Assembly (NCBI RefSeq): GCF_900187455.1
Contig: NZ_FYDX01000007.1
Coordinates: 62,001 to 126,000, forward strand
From: Pseudomonas sp. Irchel 3E13
GTDB lineage: Bacteria; Pseudomonadota; Gammaproteobacteria; Pseudomonadales; Pseudomonadaceae
Direction of reading: 5' to 3'
DNA length: 64,000 bases
Shown one piece after another: positions 8,986 through 17,788 of this stretch; position 1 is the first letter of the stretch, and each line of letters starts with the position of its first letter. Both the position numbers and the translations under genes were made by a program. The notes beneath the pieces were generated by a model. The model saw only the letters and a program-made list of their open reading frames with translations. It did no database searches and was not told the DNA's origin.

Positions 8986-10771
8986 GCGCTTCAGCGCCGA
9001 GCAGGCCGTCGCCGCCGGCACCGACTTCGCCGAACTGAAGGTCGGTGCCCACGGCCTGTTCTGGAACGAATTCCGCCCACTCGACGGCGCCTGCCGGATC
9101 TGGCACTGGCGCGACGGCCTGGCCCGCTGCCTGACCCCGGATGGCTTCAGCGTGCGCAGCCGGGTCTACGAATACGGCGGCGGTTCGTTCTGCCTGAGCG
9201 ACGACGGGCTGGTGTTCGTCAATGAGAGCGACCAGCAGCTTTACCGCCAAACCCTCGACGGCACACCACCGCAAGCCCTGACCCAAGGCCAGCGCCGCTA
9301 TGGCGACCTGCTCTGGGCCATCGGCCGGGTGCTGGCGGTGGAAGAAACCCACGCCCCCGAACAAGTGGAACATCGGCTGGTCGCCATTGCCGCCGACGGT
9401 GATCGCGAGGTACTGGCCGAAGGCGCAGACTTCTACGCCGCGCCGACCTTGAGCGATGACGGCCAGCGCCTGGCCTGGATCGAATGGAGCCGGCCCGACC
9501 AGCCCTGGACCGCGACCCGGCTCTATGTTCGTGACGGGCAGCAAGCGCCGCGCTGCATCGCCGGCGACGACACCCCGCAATCATTGCAACAGCCGCGATT
9601 CGACCGCGATGGCCGGCTTTACTGCCTGTCCGACCGCAACGGCTACTGGCAACCCTGGGGCGAAATCGACGGCCAGTGGCAGCCGCTGCCCGCCGCCAAC
9701 GCCGACCATGCCGGCGCGCCGTGGCAACTGGGCGCCAGCACCTGGCTGCCGGTGGGCGATGGCTATCTGGCGAGCTGGTTCGAAAGCGGTTTCGCCCGCC
9801 TCGGCCTGCGCACGGCGAACGGTGAACTGGACGACTTCAGCGGCGACTACAGCCGCTTCCGCAGCCTCGATCTGGACGACACGTCGATCTACGCCATCGC
9901 CGCCTCACCGGTCAGCCCGCCAGCGGTGATCTCCATCGACCGTCATAGCCATGCGGTCCAGGTGCTGGCGGGCGGCGTGCTGCCGCTGCCGGCCGACGGC
10001 ATCAGCCGCCCGCGCGGCTTCAGCTACCCGAGCGGCGACGGCGAGGCTCACGGTTTCTTCTACCCGGCCATGAACGGCAGCGGCCCGACGCCGCTGATCG
10101 TGTTCATCCATGGCGGGCCGACCTCGTCCTGTTATCCGGTGCTCGACCCGCGCATCCAGTACTGGGCGCAGCGCGGGTTCGCCGTGGCCGACCTCAATTA
10201 CCGCGGCAGCAGCGGCTATGGCCGGGCCTACCGGCAGGCGCTGCACCTGCGCTGGGGCGAGGTGGATGTGCAAGACGCCTGCGCGGCAGTCGCGCACCTG
10301 GCGGCTGAAGGCTTGGTCGATGCGGCCCAGGCGTTTATCCGTGGTGGCAGCGCGGGCGGCTACACCACCTTGTGCGCCCTCGCCTTCCACGACGTGTTCC
10401 GCGCCGGAGCCAGCCTGTATGGGGTCAGCGATCCCGTTGCACTGGCCCGGGCCACGCACAAGTTCGAAGGGGATTATCTGGACTGGCTGATCGGCGACCC
10501 GCACCGTGATGCCGAGCGCTACCACGCCCGCACGCCGCTACTGCACGCGGGAAACATCAAGGTGCCGGTGATTTTCTTCCAGGGCGAACTGGACGCGGTG
10601 GTAGTGCCGGAACAGACCCGCTCGATGTTGGCGGCGCTGAAGGCCAATGGGATCGAGGCGGTGGGACATTTCTATCCGACCGAGCGGCATGGGTTCAGGA
10701 CGGCAGCGAACCTGGCGCATGCGTTGGAGGAAGAGTGGCGGTTTTACTGCAAGGTTTTGGGCGCGGGTTGA
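8951..10771 (+). CDS. S9-family prolyl oligopeptidase of the PQQ cluster
   Basis: The 606-residue protein has an N-terminal beta-propeller-like region (about 1-350) and a C-terminal alpha/beta hydrolase domain. The catalytic triad is visible: S467 in [10 protein letters not shown]548 in FQGELDAVV and H580 in TERHGF. Peptidases of this type follow pqqE in several Pseudomonas genomes, where the name pqqM has been used; a role in trimming or degrading processed PqqA is plausible but inferred. The ATG lies 35 bases inside pqqE and lacks a clear ribosome site, so translation probably depends on pqqE. No signal peptide is seen, so it should be cytoplasmic. Confidence 0.88.
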   Translation: MIETPDSSLAAERFSAEQAVAAGTDFAELKVGAHGLFWNEFRPLDGACRIWHWRDGLARCLTPDGFSVRSRVYEYGGGSFCLSDDGLVFVNESDQQLYRQTLDGTPPQALTQGQRRYGDLLWAIGRVLAVEETHAPEQVEHRLVAIAADGDREVLAEGADFYAAPTLSDDGQRLAWIEWSRPDQPWTATRLYVRDGQQAPRCIAGDDTPQSLQQPRFDRDGRLYCLSDRNGYWQPWGEIDGQWQPLPAANADHAGAPWQLGASTWLPVGDGYLASWFESGFARLGLRTANGELDDFSGDYSRFRSLDLDDTSIYAIAASPVSPPAVISIDRHSHAVQVLAGGVLPLPADGISRPRGFSYPSGDGEAHGFFYPAMNGSGPTPLIVFIHGGPTSSCYPVLDPRIQYWAQRGFAVADLNYRGSSGYGRAYRQALHLRWGEVDVQDACAAVAHLAAEGLVDAAQAFIRGGSAGGYTTLCALAFHDVFRAGASLYGVSDPVALARATHKFEGDYLDWLIGDPHRDAERYHARTPLLHAGNIKVPVIFFQGELDAVVVPEQTRSMLAALKANGIEAVGHFYPTERHGFRTAANLAHALEEEWRFYCKVLGAG

Positions 10772-10773
10772 TG

Positions 10774-10802
10774 GCCTCATCGCTGCGATGCGGCGATGAG
10801 GC
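10774..10802 (+). terminator. Hairpin after the pqq operon
   Basis: A perfect 10-bp stem (GCCTCATCGC at 10774-10783 with its complement at 10793-10802) and a 9-base loop begin two bases after the S9 peptidase stop. No U-run follows on the plus strand, so it may act as a stabilising hairpin or a weak terminator between these convergent genes. Confidence 0.6.
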
Positions 10803-10810
10803 TCAAAAGC

Positions 10811-10969
10811 TCAGCGCTTGGCGATGATATACACCGCATGCACGATCCCCGGAATGTACCCCAGCAGCGTCAGCAAGATGTTCAGCCAGAATGCGCCGCC
10901 AAACCCCACCTGCAGAAACACCCCCAACGGTGGCAGGAGGATGGCGATGATGATGCGGATGAAGTCCAT
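10811..10969 (-). CDS. Pmp3/YqaE (UPF0057) family membrane peptide
   Basis: The 52-residue peptide beginning MDFIRIIIAILLPPLGVFL is built of two hydrophobic helices with the Pmp3/YqaE signature LLPPLGVFLQVG and a C-terminal GYIPGIVHAVYII. Family members are small inner-membrane proteins linked to stress and membrane potential; the mechanism is unclear. The frame is open further upstream, but the ATG at 10969 has a GGAGA ribosome site and gives exactly the family length. It is convergent with the S9 peptidase. Confidence 0.93.
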   Translation of the reverse strand: MDFIRIIIAILLPPLGVFLQVGFGGAFWLNILLTLLGYIPGIVHAVYIIAKR

Positions 10970-11051
10970 GAAACATCTCCTCGAATGATGTCCTGTTCTG
11001 ACCCCGGCCTCTGCGCCGTGGTTCCCACAGCATAGCCAGTCGCCATTGCCG

Positions 11052-11090
11052 AAAAAAAACGCCCCAGACCAAAAACAACAGGTCCGGGGC
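11052..11090 (-). terminator. Terminator of the aminotransferase-MOSC operon
   Basis: On the minus strand a stem GCCCCGGACC pairs with GGTCTGGGGC (one internal mismatch) and is followed by a run of eight T. It lies 50 bases after the aminotransferase stop and is a convincing intrinsic terminator. Confidence 0.8.
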
Positions 11091-11139
11091 GACGCGCAGG
11101 AACGCGAGACGGTTCGTTTGATTCGTGACTGAGTCCGGG

Positions 11140-12420
11140 TCAGGCGTTGGCCTCGCGGCGCCGGCTCAGTTGCGCGGTGTGGACACGGGAGAAGGCCCGG
11201 GCCAGACGCAGCAGCATTTCGTCGATATTGCCGTGGCTGACGGTCAGCGCCGGCGAGAAGCGCAGCACATTCGGCTGCGGCGCATTGAGCAGCAGGCCTT
11301 CCTGCAACGCCGCCTTGACCACCTCGGCCGCCAGAGGCTCGTTCAGTTCCAGCCCCCACAACAGGCCTTGGCCACGGACTTCGCCCTGGCCGTAACGCCC
11401 AGCCAGACGGCTCAAACCGTCACGCAGGTGACGCCCGGCGTCTTGCACCTGGCTCAGGAAACCGCTGTCCAGCACCGTTTCCAGCACCGCCAGACCCGCC
11501 GCGCTCATCAGCGCGTTGCCGTGGTGGCTGCCTTCCAGTTCACCGGCCTCGGCGCAGCAGGCTGTGCCGCGGGCCAGCAGCGCGGCGATCGGCACGCCGC
11601 CGCCGAGGCCCTTGCCGAGGGTCAGAATGTCGGCGCGCACGCCGTAGGTTTCTTCCGCGAGCAGCGCACCGCAGCGGCCCACGCCGGTCTGCACTTCATC
11701 GAGGATCAGCAAAATGCCCAGCTCGCGGCACAGCCGCTCCACACCCTTGAGGTAATGCTGGGTCGCCGGGATCACGCCGGCCTCGCCCTGGATCGGTTCC
11801 AGCATGATCGCCACGGTGCGCGAGTCCACTGCCGCATGCAGCGCCGGCAGGTCGTTGAACGGGACTTTGCTGAAACCCGGCAGGCCCGGCTCGCAGCGGT
11901 TGCACGGCAGCGGGTCGGAGGCGGACAGCGCACCGAGGCTGCGGCCGTGGGTGCCCTGGCTGGCGGTGATGATGTGGTAAGCGCCGTTGCGATGAAGCTG
12001 ACCCCATTTGCGCGCCAGCTTGATCGCCCCTTCACAGGCTTCGGCGCCGCTGTTGAGCAGATAGGCCTGGTCGCTGTCGGTGCTCTGGCACAGCAGGTTG
12101 ACCAGCTTGAGCTGGCCGCGGTTGTGAAACCCCGCGCCGGAATTGATCAGCGCCTGGGCCTGACCGCTCAGGGCCTGGACCAGTGCCTTGGGGCTGTGGC
12201 CGAGGCTGTTGACCGCATTGCCCTGAGTGAAGTCGAGGTAGGCCCGGCCTTCGCTGTCCCACAGCCAGGAGCCCTGGCCACGGACGAAGACTTGCGCGGC
12301 ACGTTCGATGGCCGGCATCAGGTGCTCGCGAGACAGCGGATCGACGGGGTCGGCCAGCGCCGGAGCCGGCGCCGCTTCGACGGCGCGTGCCGCCTGGCGC
12401 CGCAGGTTGAACAGGTTCAT
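11140..12420 (-). CDS. Class III PLP aminotransferase, acetylornithine aminotransferase-like
   Basis: The 426-residue PLP enzyme transfers an omega- or acetylated amino group to 2-oxoglutarate. Class III features are NSGAEACEGAIKLAR for the phosphate cup, the LILDEVQTGVGRCG motif with D241, and the Schiff-base lysine K270 in LTLGKGLGGG. It resembles ArgD/AstC-type enzymes, but an N-terminal leader of about 25 residues and its setting outside arg genes leave the substrate open. It overlaps the upstream MOSC gene by 4 bases (ATGA), so the two are translated together; the LysR gene further up is divergent and may control both. I give no symbol because argD is only one option. Confidence 0.88.
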   Translation of the reverse strand: MNLFNLRRQAARAVEAAPAPALADPVDPLSREHLMPAIERAAQVFVRGQGSWLWDSEGRAYLDFTQGNAVNSLGHSPKALVQALSGQAQALINSGAGFHNRGQLKLVNLLCQSTDSDQAYLLNSGAEACEGAIKLARKWGQLHRNGAYHIITASQGTHGRSLGALSASDPLPCNRCEPGLPGFSKVPFNDLPALHAAVDSRTVAIMLEPIQGEAGVIPATQHYLKGVERLCRELGILLILDEVQTGVGRCGALLAEETYGVRADILTLGKGLGGGVPIAALLARGTACCAEAGELEGSHHGNALMSAAGLAVLETVLDSGFLSQVQDAGRHLRDGLSRLAGRYGQGEVRGQGLLWGLELNEPLAAEVVKAALQEGLLLNAPQPNVLRFSPALTVSHGNIDEMLLRLARAFSRVHTAQLSRRREANA

Positions 12421-13115
12421 GCGCGCAGTCCTTCCAGTGGCAGGCCGAGCAAGCGTGCGCTCCAGTCTTCGACCCTGCCGCTGCGCAGACGCTTGATCGC
12501 GATATCACGCCAGCGTGACGACAGGGCCGGACAATCCACCAGCTTCTTCAAACCCGCATGCTCCAGAGGTTCACGGTAAAAAGTGTGCAGCGCCCAAGCC
12601 ACGGTGAGGCCGGGATAACTGCGCTGTATCAGTTCAAAAGGCTCGTCGGCGCTGACGAAGCCGGGCTTGAGCACCCGGTAGAACCAGCCGCAGCGGCCAC
12701 TGTCCTGCGCCTGTTGCGGCAGCTCCGACAGTCCCCAGCGGTGGCTCAGGCGGTAGCAGGGCGAGCGCGGCTGGCTGATTTGCAGCAACGCCCCGCCCCA
12801 GCGGAACAGGTCGCCCAGGCACACCTGTTCTTCGGTGACGCCGTGGGTCGAGAGGTTTTCGCCAAACGCCGGTGCCCGCCAGTCGATCTGTGGATAACGT
12901 TTCCGCCACCAGGCGTAGTGCTCGGCCGGATAGTGGTGCAGGGCCCGTTCCGGGCCGGTATGGAAACGTGGGTCGCCGTGTTCATCGCTTCCAAGCCCCT
13001 GCGGCCATAACCAAAGCCGCCGCGCAACCTCTTCCTTATCGATATCGGTCATCAAGCCGTGACCGAGATTCTTTGCCTTGCCTATGTAAACGCCATCCAC
13101 ATATACGGTGTTCAT
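12417..13115 (-). CDS. MOSC domain-containing protein
   Basis: The 232-residue protein carries a MOSC domain (about residues 40-170), the molybdenum-cofactor-sulfurase C-terminal fold also found in YiiM-type N-hydroxylated-base reductases. The visible core includes GENLSTHGVTEEQVCLGDLFRWG and a conserved cysteine in SQPRSPCYRLSHR, the usual cofactor ligand. It ends with a helical region like the 3-alpha domain of YiiM. The open frame extends 13 codons upstream, but the ATG at 13115 has AGAAGG in front and starts at the family beginning. Involvement in Moco-dependent detoxification is inferred from YiiM. Confidence 0.88.
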   Translation of the reverse strand: MNTVYVDGVYIGKAKNLGHGLMTDIDKEEVARRLWLWPQGLGSDEHGDPRFHTGPERALHHYPAEHYAWWRKRYPQIDWRAPAFGENLSTHGVTEEQVCLGDLFRWGGALLQISQPRSPCYRLSHRWGLSELPQQAQDSGRCGWFYRVLKPGFVSADEPFELIQRSYPGLTVAWALHTFYREPLEHAGLKKLVDCPALSSRWRDIAIKRLRSGRVEDWSARLLGLPLEGLRA

Positions 13116-13218
13116 CGCGCCTTCTGGCCCTGTAAACCTTGTGAATACGGGCATAGACTAGGCGTCTCGGGCCGTTGCGGCCATTTCGTTTTTCGAGCTT
13201 TTTCGATAAGTAGAAGTT

Positions 13219-14139
13219 ATGGATTTTCGCCAACTGCGTTATTTCGTCGCGGTGTATGAAGAAGGTCATGTCGGCCGCGCCGCCGAGCGCCTGTCGCTGT
13301 CGCAGCCCGCGCTGTCGCAACAGATCCGCCAGCTCGAGCACAGCCTCGATGTCAGCCTGTTCGAGCGCGGCAACAAGCGCCTGCTGCCGACCCTGGCCGC
13401 GCACACCCTCTACAACCACGCCGTGCCCCTGCTCGACGGTCTGCAGCGGGCCCGCGAAGCACTGCGCAACTTCAAGGGCCAGGCCCTGCGTACCCTGGCC
13501 ATCGGCGTGCTGCAAACGGTACGGCCGAGCCTGGTGCCGCAGTTGCTTGACCGGGTGCGCAAGGCCCAGCCGCACCTGGTGGTGCAGATCTACGAACTGT
13601 CGGGGATGGAGATCGAACGGCGTCTGCTCAACGGCACGCTGGACATCGGCATCAGCTACCTGCCCCCGCGCCAAGCGGGGCTGCACGGGTTGCTGCTGTA
13701 CGAAGACGAGTTACAAGTCGTGATTCCGCACACGCACCCGCTGCGCGAGTTCAAGAAGGTCTCGCTGAAACAGGCCGCCGAACTGCCGATGATCCTCCTC
13801 GGCGAGGAATTCCAGGTGCGGCAGATCTGGCAGGGGCAACTGGCCAACCTGGGCCGGCGCCCGCAGGTGCAAGCGGAAATGAACAATATGGGCGGGATAC
13901 TCGACAGCCTGGCGCACACTTCGCTGGCGACAGTGTTGCCGGGGCGGGCGCAGGAGGGGTCGGAAGATCCGGAGTTGCTCTGGAAGCCGTTGAGCGAGCC
14001 ACGGGTGCCGCTGAAGGTCGGGCTGGTGTTCCGCGATGCTCAGCGTCAGCAGGCGTCGGTCGAGCTGCTGCGCACATTGCTGGAAGAGGAAATTGATCCG
14101 CGGCAGATGGGCGTGTCGCCGCTGGACGTGCTGGGATAA
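13219..14139 (+). CDS. LysR-family transcriptional regulator, CynR-like
   Basis: The 306-residue protein has an N-terminal winged helix-turn-helix (residues 1-60: MDFRQLRYFVAVYEEGHVGRAAERL, then SLSQPALSQQIRQLE) and a two-lobed effector domain (about 90-295) of the CynR/CysB type. It is divergent from the MOSC-aminotransferase pair across a 103-base gap, the usual arrangement of LysR regulators with their targets, so it probably controls that pair. The effector cannot be told from sequence. A perfect intrinsic terminator follows the gene. Confidence 0.93.
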   Translation: MDFRQLRYFVAVYEEGHVGRAAERLSLSQPALSQQIRQLEHSLDVSLFERGNKRLLPTLAAHTLYNHAVPLLDGLQRAREALRNFKGQALRTLAIGVLQTVRPSLVPQLLDRVRKAQPHLVVQIYELSGMEIERRLLNGTLDIGISYLPPRQAGLHGLLLYEDELQVVIPHTHPLREFKKVSLKQAAELPMILLGEEFQVRQIWQGQLANLGRRPQVQAEMNNMGGILDSLAHTSLATVLPGRAQEGSEDPELLWKPLSEPRVPLKVGLVFRDAQRQQASVELLRTLLEEEIDPRQMGVSPLDVLG

Positions 14140-14155
14140 AAATCGCAGGCAAAAG

Positions 14156-14179
14156 AAAACCCCGCCGAAGCGGGGTTTT
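14156..14179 (+). terminator. LysR gene terminator
   Basis: A perfect 10-bp stem AAAACCCCGC / GCGGGGTTTT with loop CGAA lies 16 bases after the LysR stop. A T-run within the stem makes it a typical intrinsic terminator. Confidence 0.85.
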
Positions 14180-14332
14180 GCAGACTGTTTCCCTTTTGAC
14201 TTCCCTTTCGCCCCACCATCCTGGTGAGAATCCTTCGTTCATCCCTGGTTGTTCATTGCGCGTCCTGCGCGACGTCCATGTGAGAAAGATTAACTGTGGA
14301 TCCAATATTCCGGAAGACGCCAAAGACCACCA

Positions 14333-14360
14333 CGCCATGTAAGTAAATGCTTACATGGCG
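14333..14360 (-). terminator. Terminator of the fadE2-like gene
   Basis: A perfect 11-bp stem CGCCATGTAAG / CTTACATGGCG with a 6-base loop starts 8 bases beyond the stop of the acyl-CoA dehydrogenase on the minus strand. No strong U-run follows, so efficiency is uncertain. The 150 bases between this and the LysR terminator hold nothing I recognise. Confidence 0.65.
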
Positions 14361-14368
14361 CATTTACG

Positions 14369-16147
14369 TCAGAACTGCTCGGCGTCGAGCAGGTACAGCG
14401 ACTCGCTACCGGCCTTGACCGAGGCGCACAGCGACTGCAAACGCGGCAGCAGGCGGGCGAAGTAGAAGCGCGCGGTGCCCAGTTTGCTGGCGTAGAACGT
14501 GTCGTCGCCCTGCTTGGCCAGCGCGGTGCGCGCCATCAACGCCCACATGTAGGCGTAGGCGGTGTAGCCGAAGGCGTGCAGGTATTCCACCGAAGCCGCA
14601 CCAATCTCGTTGGGGTTGCCCTTGGCGCGATCCAGTACCCAGGCGGTCAGTTCGTCGAGGTCATTCAAGGCGGCGTTGAGCGGCGCGGTGAACTCGGCCA
14701 GTTCGCTGCCCGCCGTGGCGGTGAAATGGCGAATCTCGTCGGCGAACAGCGTGTAGAACGCGCCGCCGCTGCCGACGATCTTGCGGCCCACCAGGTCAAG
14801 TGCCTGAATGCCGTTGGTGCCTTCGTAGATCTGGGTGATGCGCACATCACGCACCAGTTGCTCCTGACCCCATTCGCGGATGTAACCGTGGCCGCCGAAC
14901 ACTTGCTGGCCATGTACGGCAGTTTCCAGGCCGAGGTCGGTGAGGAAGGCCTTGGCCACCGGCGTCAGCAGCGCTACCAGGTCCTCGGCGCGCTTGCGGG
15001 CGGTCGCCTCCTCGCTGAACTTGGCGGTGTCGAGTTGCATAGCAACGTAGGTGGAGAACGCCCGGCCGCCTTCGTTCAGGGCCTTCATGGTCAGCAGCAT
15101 GCGGCGCACGTCCGGGTGGACGATGATCGGGTCGGCGACCTTGTCCTTGGCCTGCGGGCCAGTTGGCGCGCGGCTCTGCAGACGGTCACGGGCGTACTCG
15201 ACGGCGTTCTGGTACGAGCGCTCGGCCGAGGCCAGGCCCTGGATCCCAACGCCCAGGCGCTCGTAGTTCATCATGGTGAACATGGCCGCCAGGCCCTTGT
15301 TCGGCTCGCCGACCAGATAGCCGACCGCTTCGTCGAAGTTCATCACGCAGGTGGCCGAGGCCTGGATGCCCATCTTGTGTTCGATCGAACCGCAGGTGGC
15401 CGGGTTGCGCGCGCCCAGGCTGCCGTCGGCATTGACCAGGAATTTCGGCACCAGGAACAGCGAGATGCCCTTCGGACCGGCCGGGGCGTCCGGCAGCTTG
15501 GCCAGCACCAGATGGATGATGTTTTCGGTGAGGTCGTGTTCGCCGCCGGTGATGAAGATCTTGGTGCCGCTGACCTTGTAGCTGCCGTCGGCCTGCGGCT
15601 CGGCGCGGGTGCGGATGATGCCGAGGTCGGTGCCGGCATGCGGCTCGGTCAGGCACATGGACCCGGCCCAGACGCCGGCGTACATGTTCGGCAGGTATTG
15701 TTCCTTCAACTCGTCGCTGGCGTGGGCGTTGATCGACAGGCAGGCGCCGGCGGTCAGCATCGGGTACAGGCCGAAGGACAGGCTGGAGGAGTTGACCATT
15801 TCCTCGACCTGGGCCGAGATCACCTTGGGCATGCCCATGCCGCCGTACACCGGGTCACCGCCAACGCCGACCCAGCCGCCTTCGGCGTAGGTGCGGTAGG
15901 CCTCGATGAACCCGGCCGGGGTGCGTACTGCGCCGTTGTCCCAGTGGCAGCCTTCTTCGTCGGCGGCGCGGCTCAGCGGCGCGATGCTCTTGCCGGTGAC
16001 CTTGCCGGCTTCTTCCAGCACCGCCATGGCGGTGTCTTCGTCCACCGTCTCGGCCAGCGCGGGCAGATCGGCCCACAACTTCGAGACTTCGAAGACCTCA
16101 TTGAGGACGAAGCGCATATCGCGCAGCGGCGCTTTATAGTCAGCCAT
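14369..16147 (-). CDS. Acyl-CoA dehydrogenase (FadE2/PA0508-like)
   Basis: The 592-residue flavoenzyme catalyses the first, FAD-dependent dehydrogenation of acyl-CoA in beta-oxidation. It has the acyl-CoA dehydrogenase N-terminal, middle (MCLTEPHAGTDLG, then KVSGTKIFITGGEHD) and C-terminal domains, the catalytic-base motif YEGTNGIQALDLVGRKI, and the extra C-terminal helical domain of the ~600-residue class. It is a paralog of the gene at 17789-19594 and shares these motifs almost word for word. By position and order it should correspond to P. aeruginosa PA0508, reported as medium-chain preferring; I infer this from memory of synteny. Transcribed alone. Confidence 0.93.
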   Translation of the reverse strand: MADYKAPLRDMRFVLNEVFEVSKLWADLPALAETVDEDTAMAVLEEAGKVTGKSIAPLSRAADEEGCHWDNGAVRTPAGFIEAYRTYAEGGWVGVGGDPVYGGMGMPKVISAQVEEMVNSSSLSFGLYPMLTAGACLSINAHASDELKEQYLPNMYAGVWAGSMCLTEPHAGTDLGIIRTRAEPQADGSYKVSGTKIFITGGEHDLTENIIHLVLAKLPDAPAGPKGISLFLVPKFLVNADGSLGARNPATCGSIEHKMGIQASATCVMNFDEAVGYLVGEPNKGLAAMFTMMNYERLGVGIQGLASAERSYQNAVEYARDRLQSRAPTGPQAKDKVADPIIVHPDVRRMLLTMKALNEGGRAFSTYVAMQLDTAKFSEEATARKRAEDLVALLTPVAKAFLTDLGLETAVHGQQVFGGHGYIREWGQEQLVRDVRITQIYEGTNGIQALDLVGRKIVGSGGAFYTLFADEIRHFTATAGSELAEFTAPLNAALNDLDELTAWVLDRAKGNPNEIGAASVEYLHAFGYTAYAYMWALMARTALAKQGDDTFYASKLGTARFYFARLLPRLQSLCASVKAGSESLYLLDAEQF

Positions 16148-16277
16148 GGCAACCTCTCAAACCGTGAGTCGTGGGCGATCCCATTGTAGGACCGGTACTA
16201 AGAACCAAGGTCCAAAGTCTAACCCAACAACTTTTGCGACACATAGGGTCATCAAGAGACCGAACAGTCAGTTACGG

Positions 16278-17561
16278 TCACGCCACGCGCATCGCTCCAC
16301 GCCGATCTTTTTGCCCATGGGCCATCACACAGTTGCGTCCCGCGCCTTTGGCGCTGTAGAGCGCCTGGTCCGCGGACTTGAGCACTTCGTCCGGGCCGCG
16401 GTGCTCGGGCTGGCGTTCGCAGGCGCCGATACTGACGGTCACCGAAACGCTGCTGGCGCCCGCCGTGCCGCGGCGCTGACGGCCTTGCTGGTCGTCCTGC
16501 GGGCGGTTGTCCTGATTGCGCAACTGGATGGCGTAGTTGGCGATCATCTCGCGCACCGCTTCCAGGTGCGGCATGCATTCCTCGATGGTCTTGCCGGCAA
16601 ACACCAGGGCGAATTCCTCACCGCCGTAGCGATAGGCACGGCCGCCGCCGGTCACCTTGGACAGCTTGCTCGCCACCAGGCGCAGCACCTGGTCACCGAC
16701 ATCGTGGCCATGGGTGTCGTTGAATTTCTTGAAGTGGTCGACGTCGGTCATCGCCAGCACATAGTTACGGCCCAGGCGCTGCATGCGCTCGTTCAGCGCG
16801 CGACGACCGGGCAGGCCGGTGAGTTCGTCGCGGAAGGCCATCTGGTAAGCCTCGTGGGACACTGCGGCGGCGATCATCAGCATCACCTGGCTGCACATGA
16901 TGTTCAGGGTGAACGGCAGGATGAACGTCTGCGGCAACATCCAGAAAATGCCGATCAGGCCAATGATCTGCGCCGCATGCAGGGGCCGCGGCTCGCGCAG
17001 GTACTGCACCACCAGCACGACGAAGGCGAGGAAAAACACCGGGTAGGACAACTGGATCAGGCTCATCCACTTGCCGTGCAACGCCGGCCAGCGGATCTCC
17101 GCCAGCCAGCCCAGCAGCGCCTGTGGGTAACTCTGCTCCAGGCCCAGCGCCACGCTGCCCACCGCCAGCAGCACGGCGAAGCGCGCCACCATGTCCTGGA
17201 ACAGGTGGGTGCGCTCCTGCCAGGCGCCGAACAGCGCGAACAGGATCGGCAACAGCAGGCAGACGAGGTGGAACACCACCGCCGCATCTTCGCGGACCCG
17301 GCCGTTGTCACGATAGAAATCAGTCTGGGTGTCGAGCAGGTAGTAGGCGATGTACACGGTGATCATCAGGAACAGCTCGCGCTGACGCCGATACACCGCG
17401 CAGTAGGCGCCGCCGAGCAGCAGCACCAAGGTCGGCAGCACGTTGAACAGCGACGTGAAGAACACCGACAAGTCCCGCACATAGGCGGCCGCGAGTCCGG
17501 ACAGCAGCAAGCAGGCGCCGGGAAGGAAGTGACTGACTTTTACAGCGGAAAAACGGAACAA
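16278..17561 (-). CDS. Membrane diguanylate cyclase (GGDEF domain)
   Basis: The 427-residue protein has an N-terminal membrane region of about seven hydrophobic helices (residues 1-215) and a C-terminal GGDEF domain (about 235-410) that should make cyclic di-GMP. The active loop is RYGGEEF, so catalysis is expected, and DVDHFKKFNDTHGHDVGD gives the metal and guanine contacts. The residues before the loop read TGGGRAYRY, so the RxxD inhibitory site is absent and product inhibition is unlikely. A polar glutamine/arginine-rich insert (QDNRPQDDQQGRQRRG) sits in the second half of the domain. It lies between two acyl-CoA dehydrogenase genes with its own gaps; no functional link is established. Confidence 0.92.
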   Translation of the reverse strand: MFRFSAVKVSHFLPGACLLLSGLAAAYVRDLSVFFTSLFNVLPTLVLLLGGAYCAVYRRQRELFLMITVYIAYYLLDTQTDFYRDNGRVREDAAVVFHLVCLLLPILFALFGAWQERTHLFQDMVARFAVLLAVGSVALGLEQSYPQALLGWLAEIRWPALHGKWMSLIQLSYPVFFLAFVVLVVQYLREPRPLHAAQIIGLIGIFWMLPQTFILPFTLNIMCSQVMLMIAAAVSHEAYQMAFRDELTGLPGRRALNERMQRLGRNYVLAMTDVDHFKKFNDTHGHDVGDQVLRLVASKLSKVTGGGRAYRYGGEEFALVFAGKTIEECMPHLEAVREMIANYAIQLRNQDNRPQDDQQGRQRRGTAGASSVSVTVSIGACERQPEHRGPDEVLKSADQALYSAKGAGRNCVMAHGQKDRRGAMRVA

Positions 17562-17740
17562 GAGAACTCTCCGATCCAGCAGATCGATAATGTCATTGTG
17601 CCTCTACTGTATCGGCAATGCACATGAATAGATAAATTTTTGACGTCAATTTCTTTAACGGCAGCAATAGCCTGAAGCTTGAACCTCATCTGTTGGATCA
17701 AACCGGCCTCATCGCCGGCGACAGGATTTCAGCAGACAAA

Positions 17741-17772
17741 AAAAACGCCTGCCGGTTAGGGCAGGCGTTTTT
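17741..17772. terminator. Bidirectional-looking terminator after fadE1-like gene
   Basis: A perfect 13-bp stem AAAAACGCCTGCC / GGCAGGCGTTTTT with loop GGTTAG lies 17 bases beyond the acyl-CoA dehydrogenase stop. T-runs occur on both strands. It should separate the dehydrogenase transcript from the downstream diguanylate cyclase gene. Confidence 0.88.
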
Positions 17773-17788
17773 CGGTACAGCAGAGCAA

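Noticed and set aside
10796..11035. Plus-strand 79-codon frame opposite the Pmp3 gene
   Set aside because: It is the antisense of a clear Pmp3 family gene with a good ribosome site and has no similarity pattern of its own.
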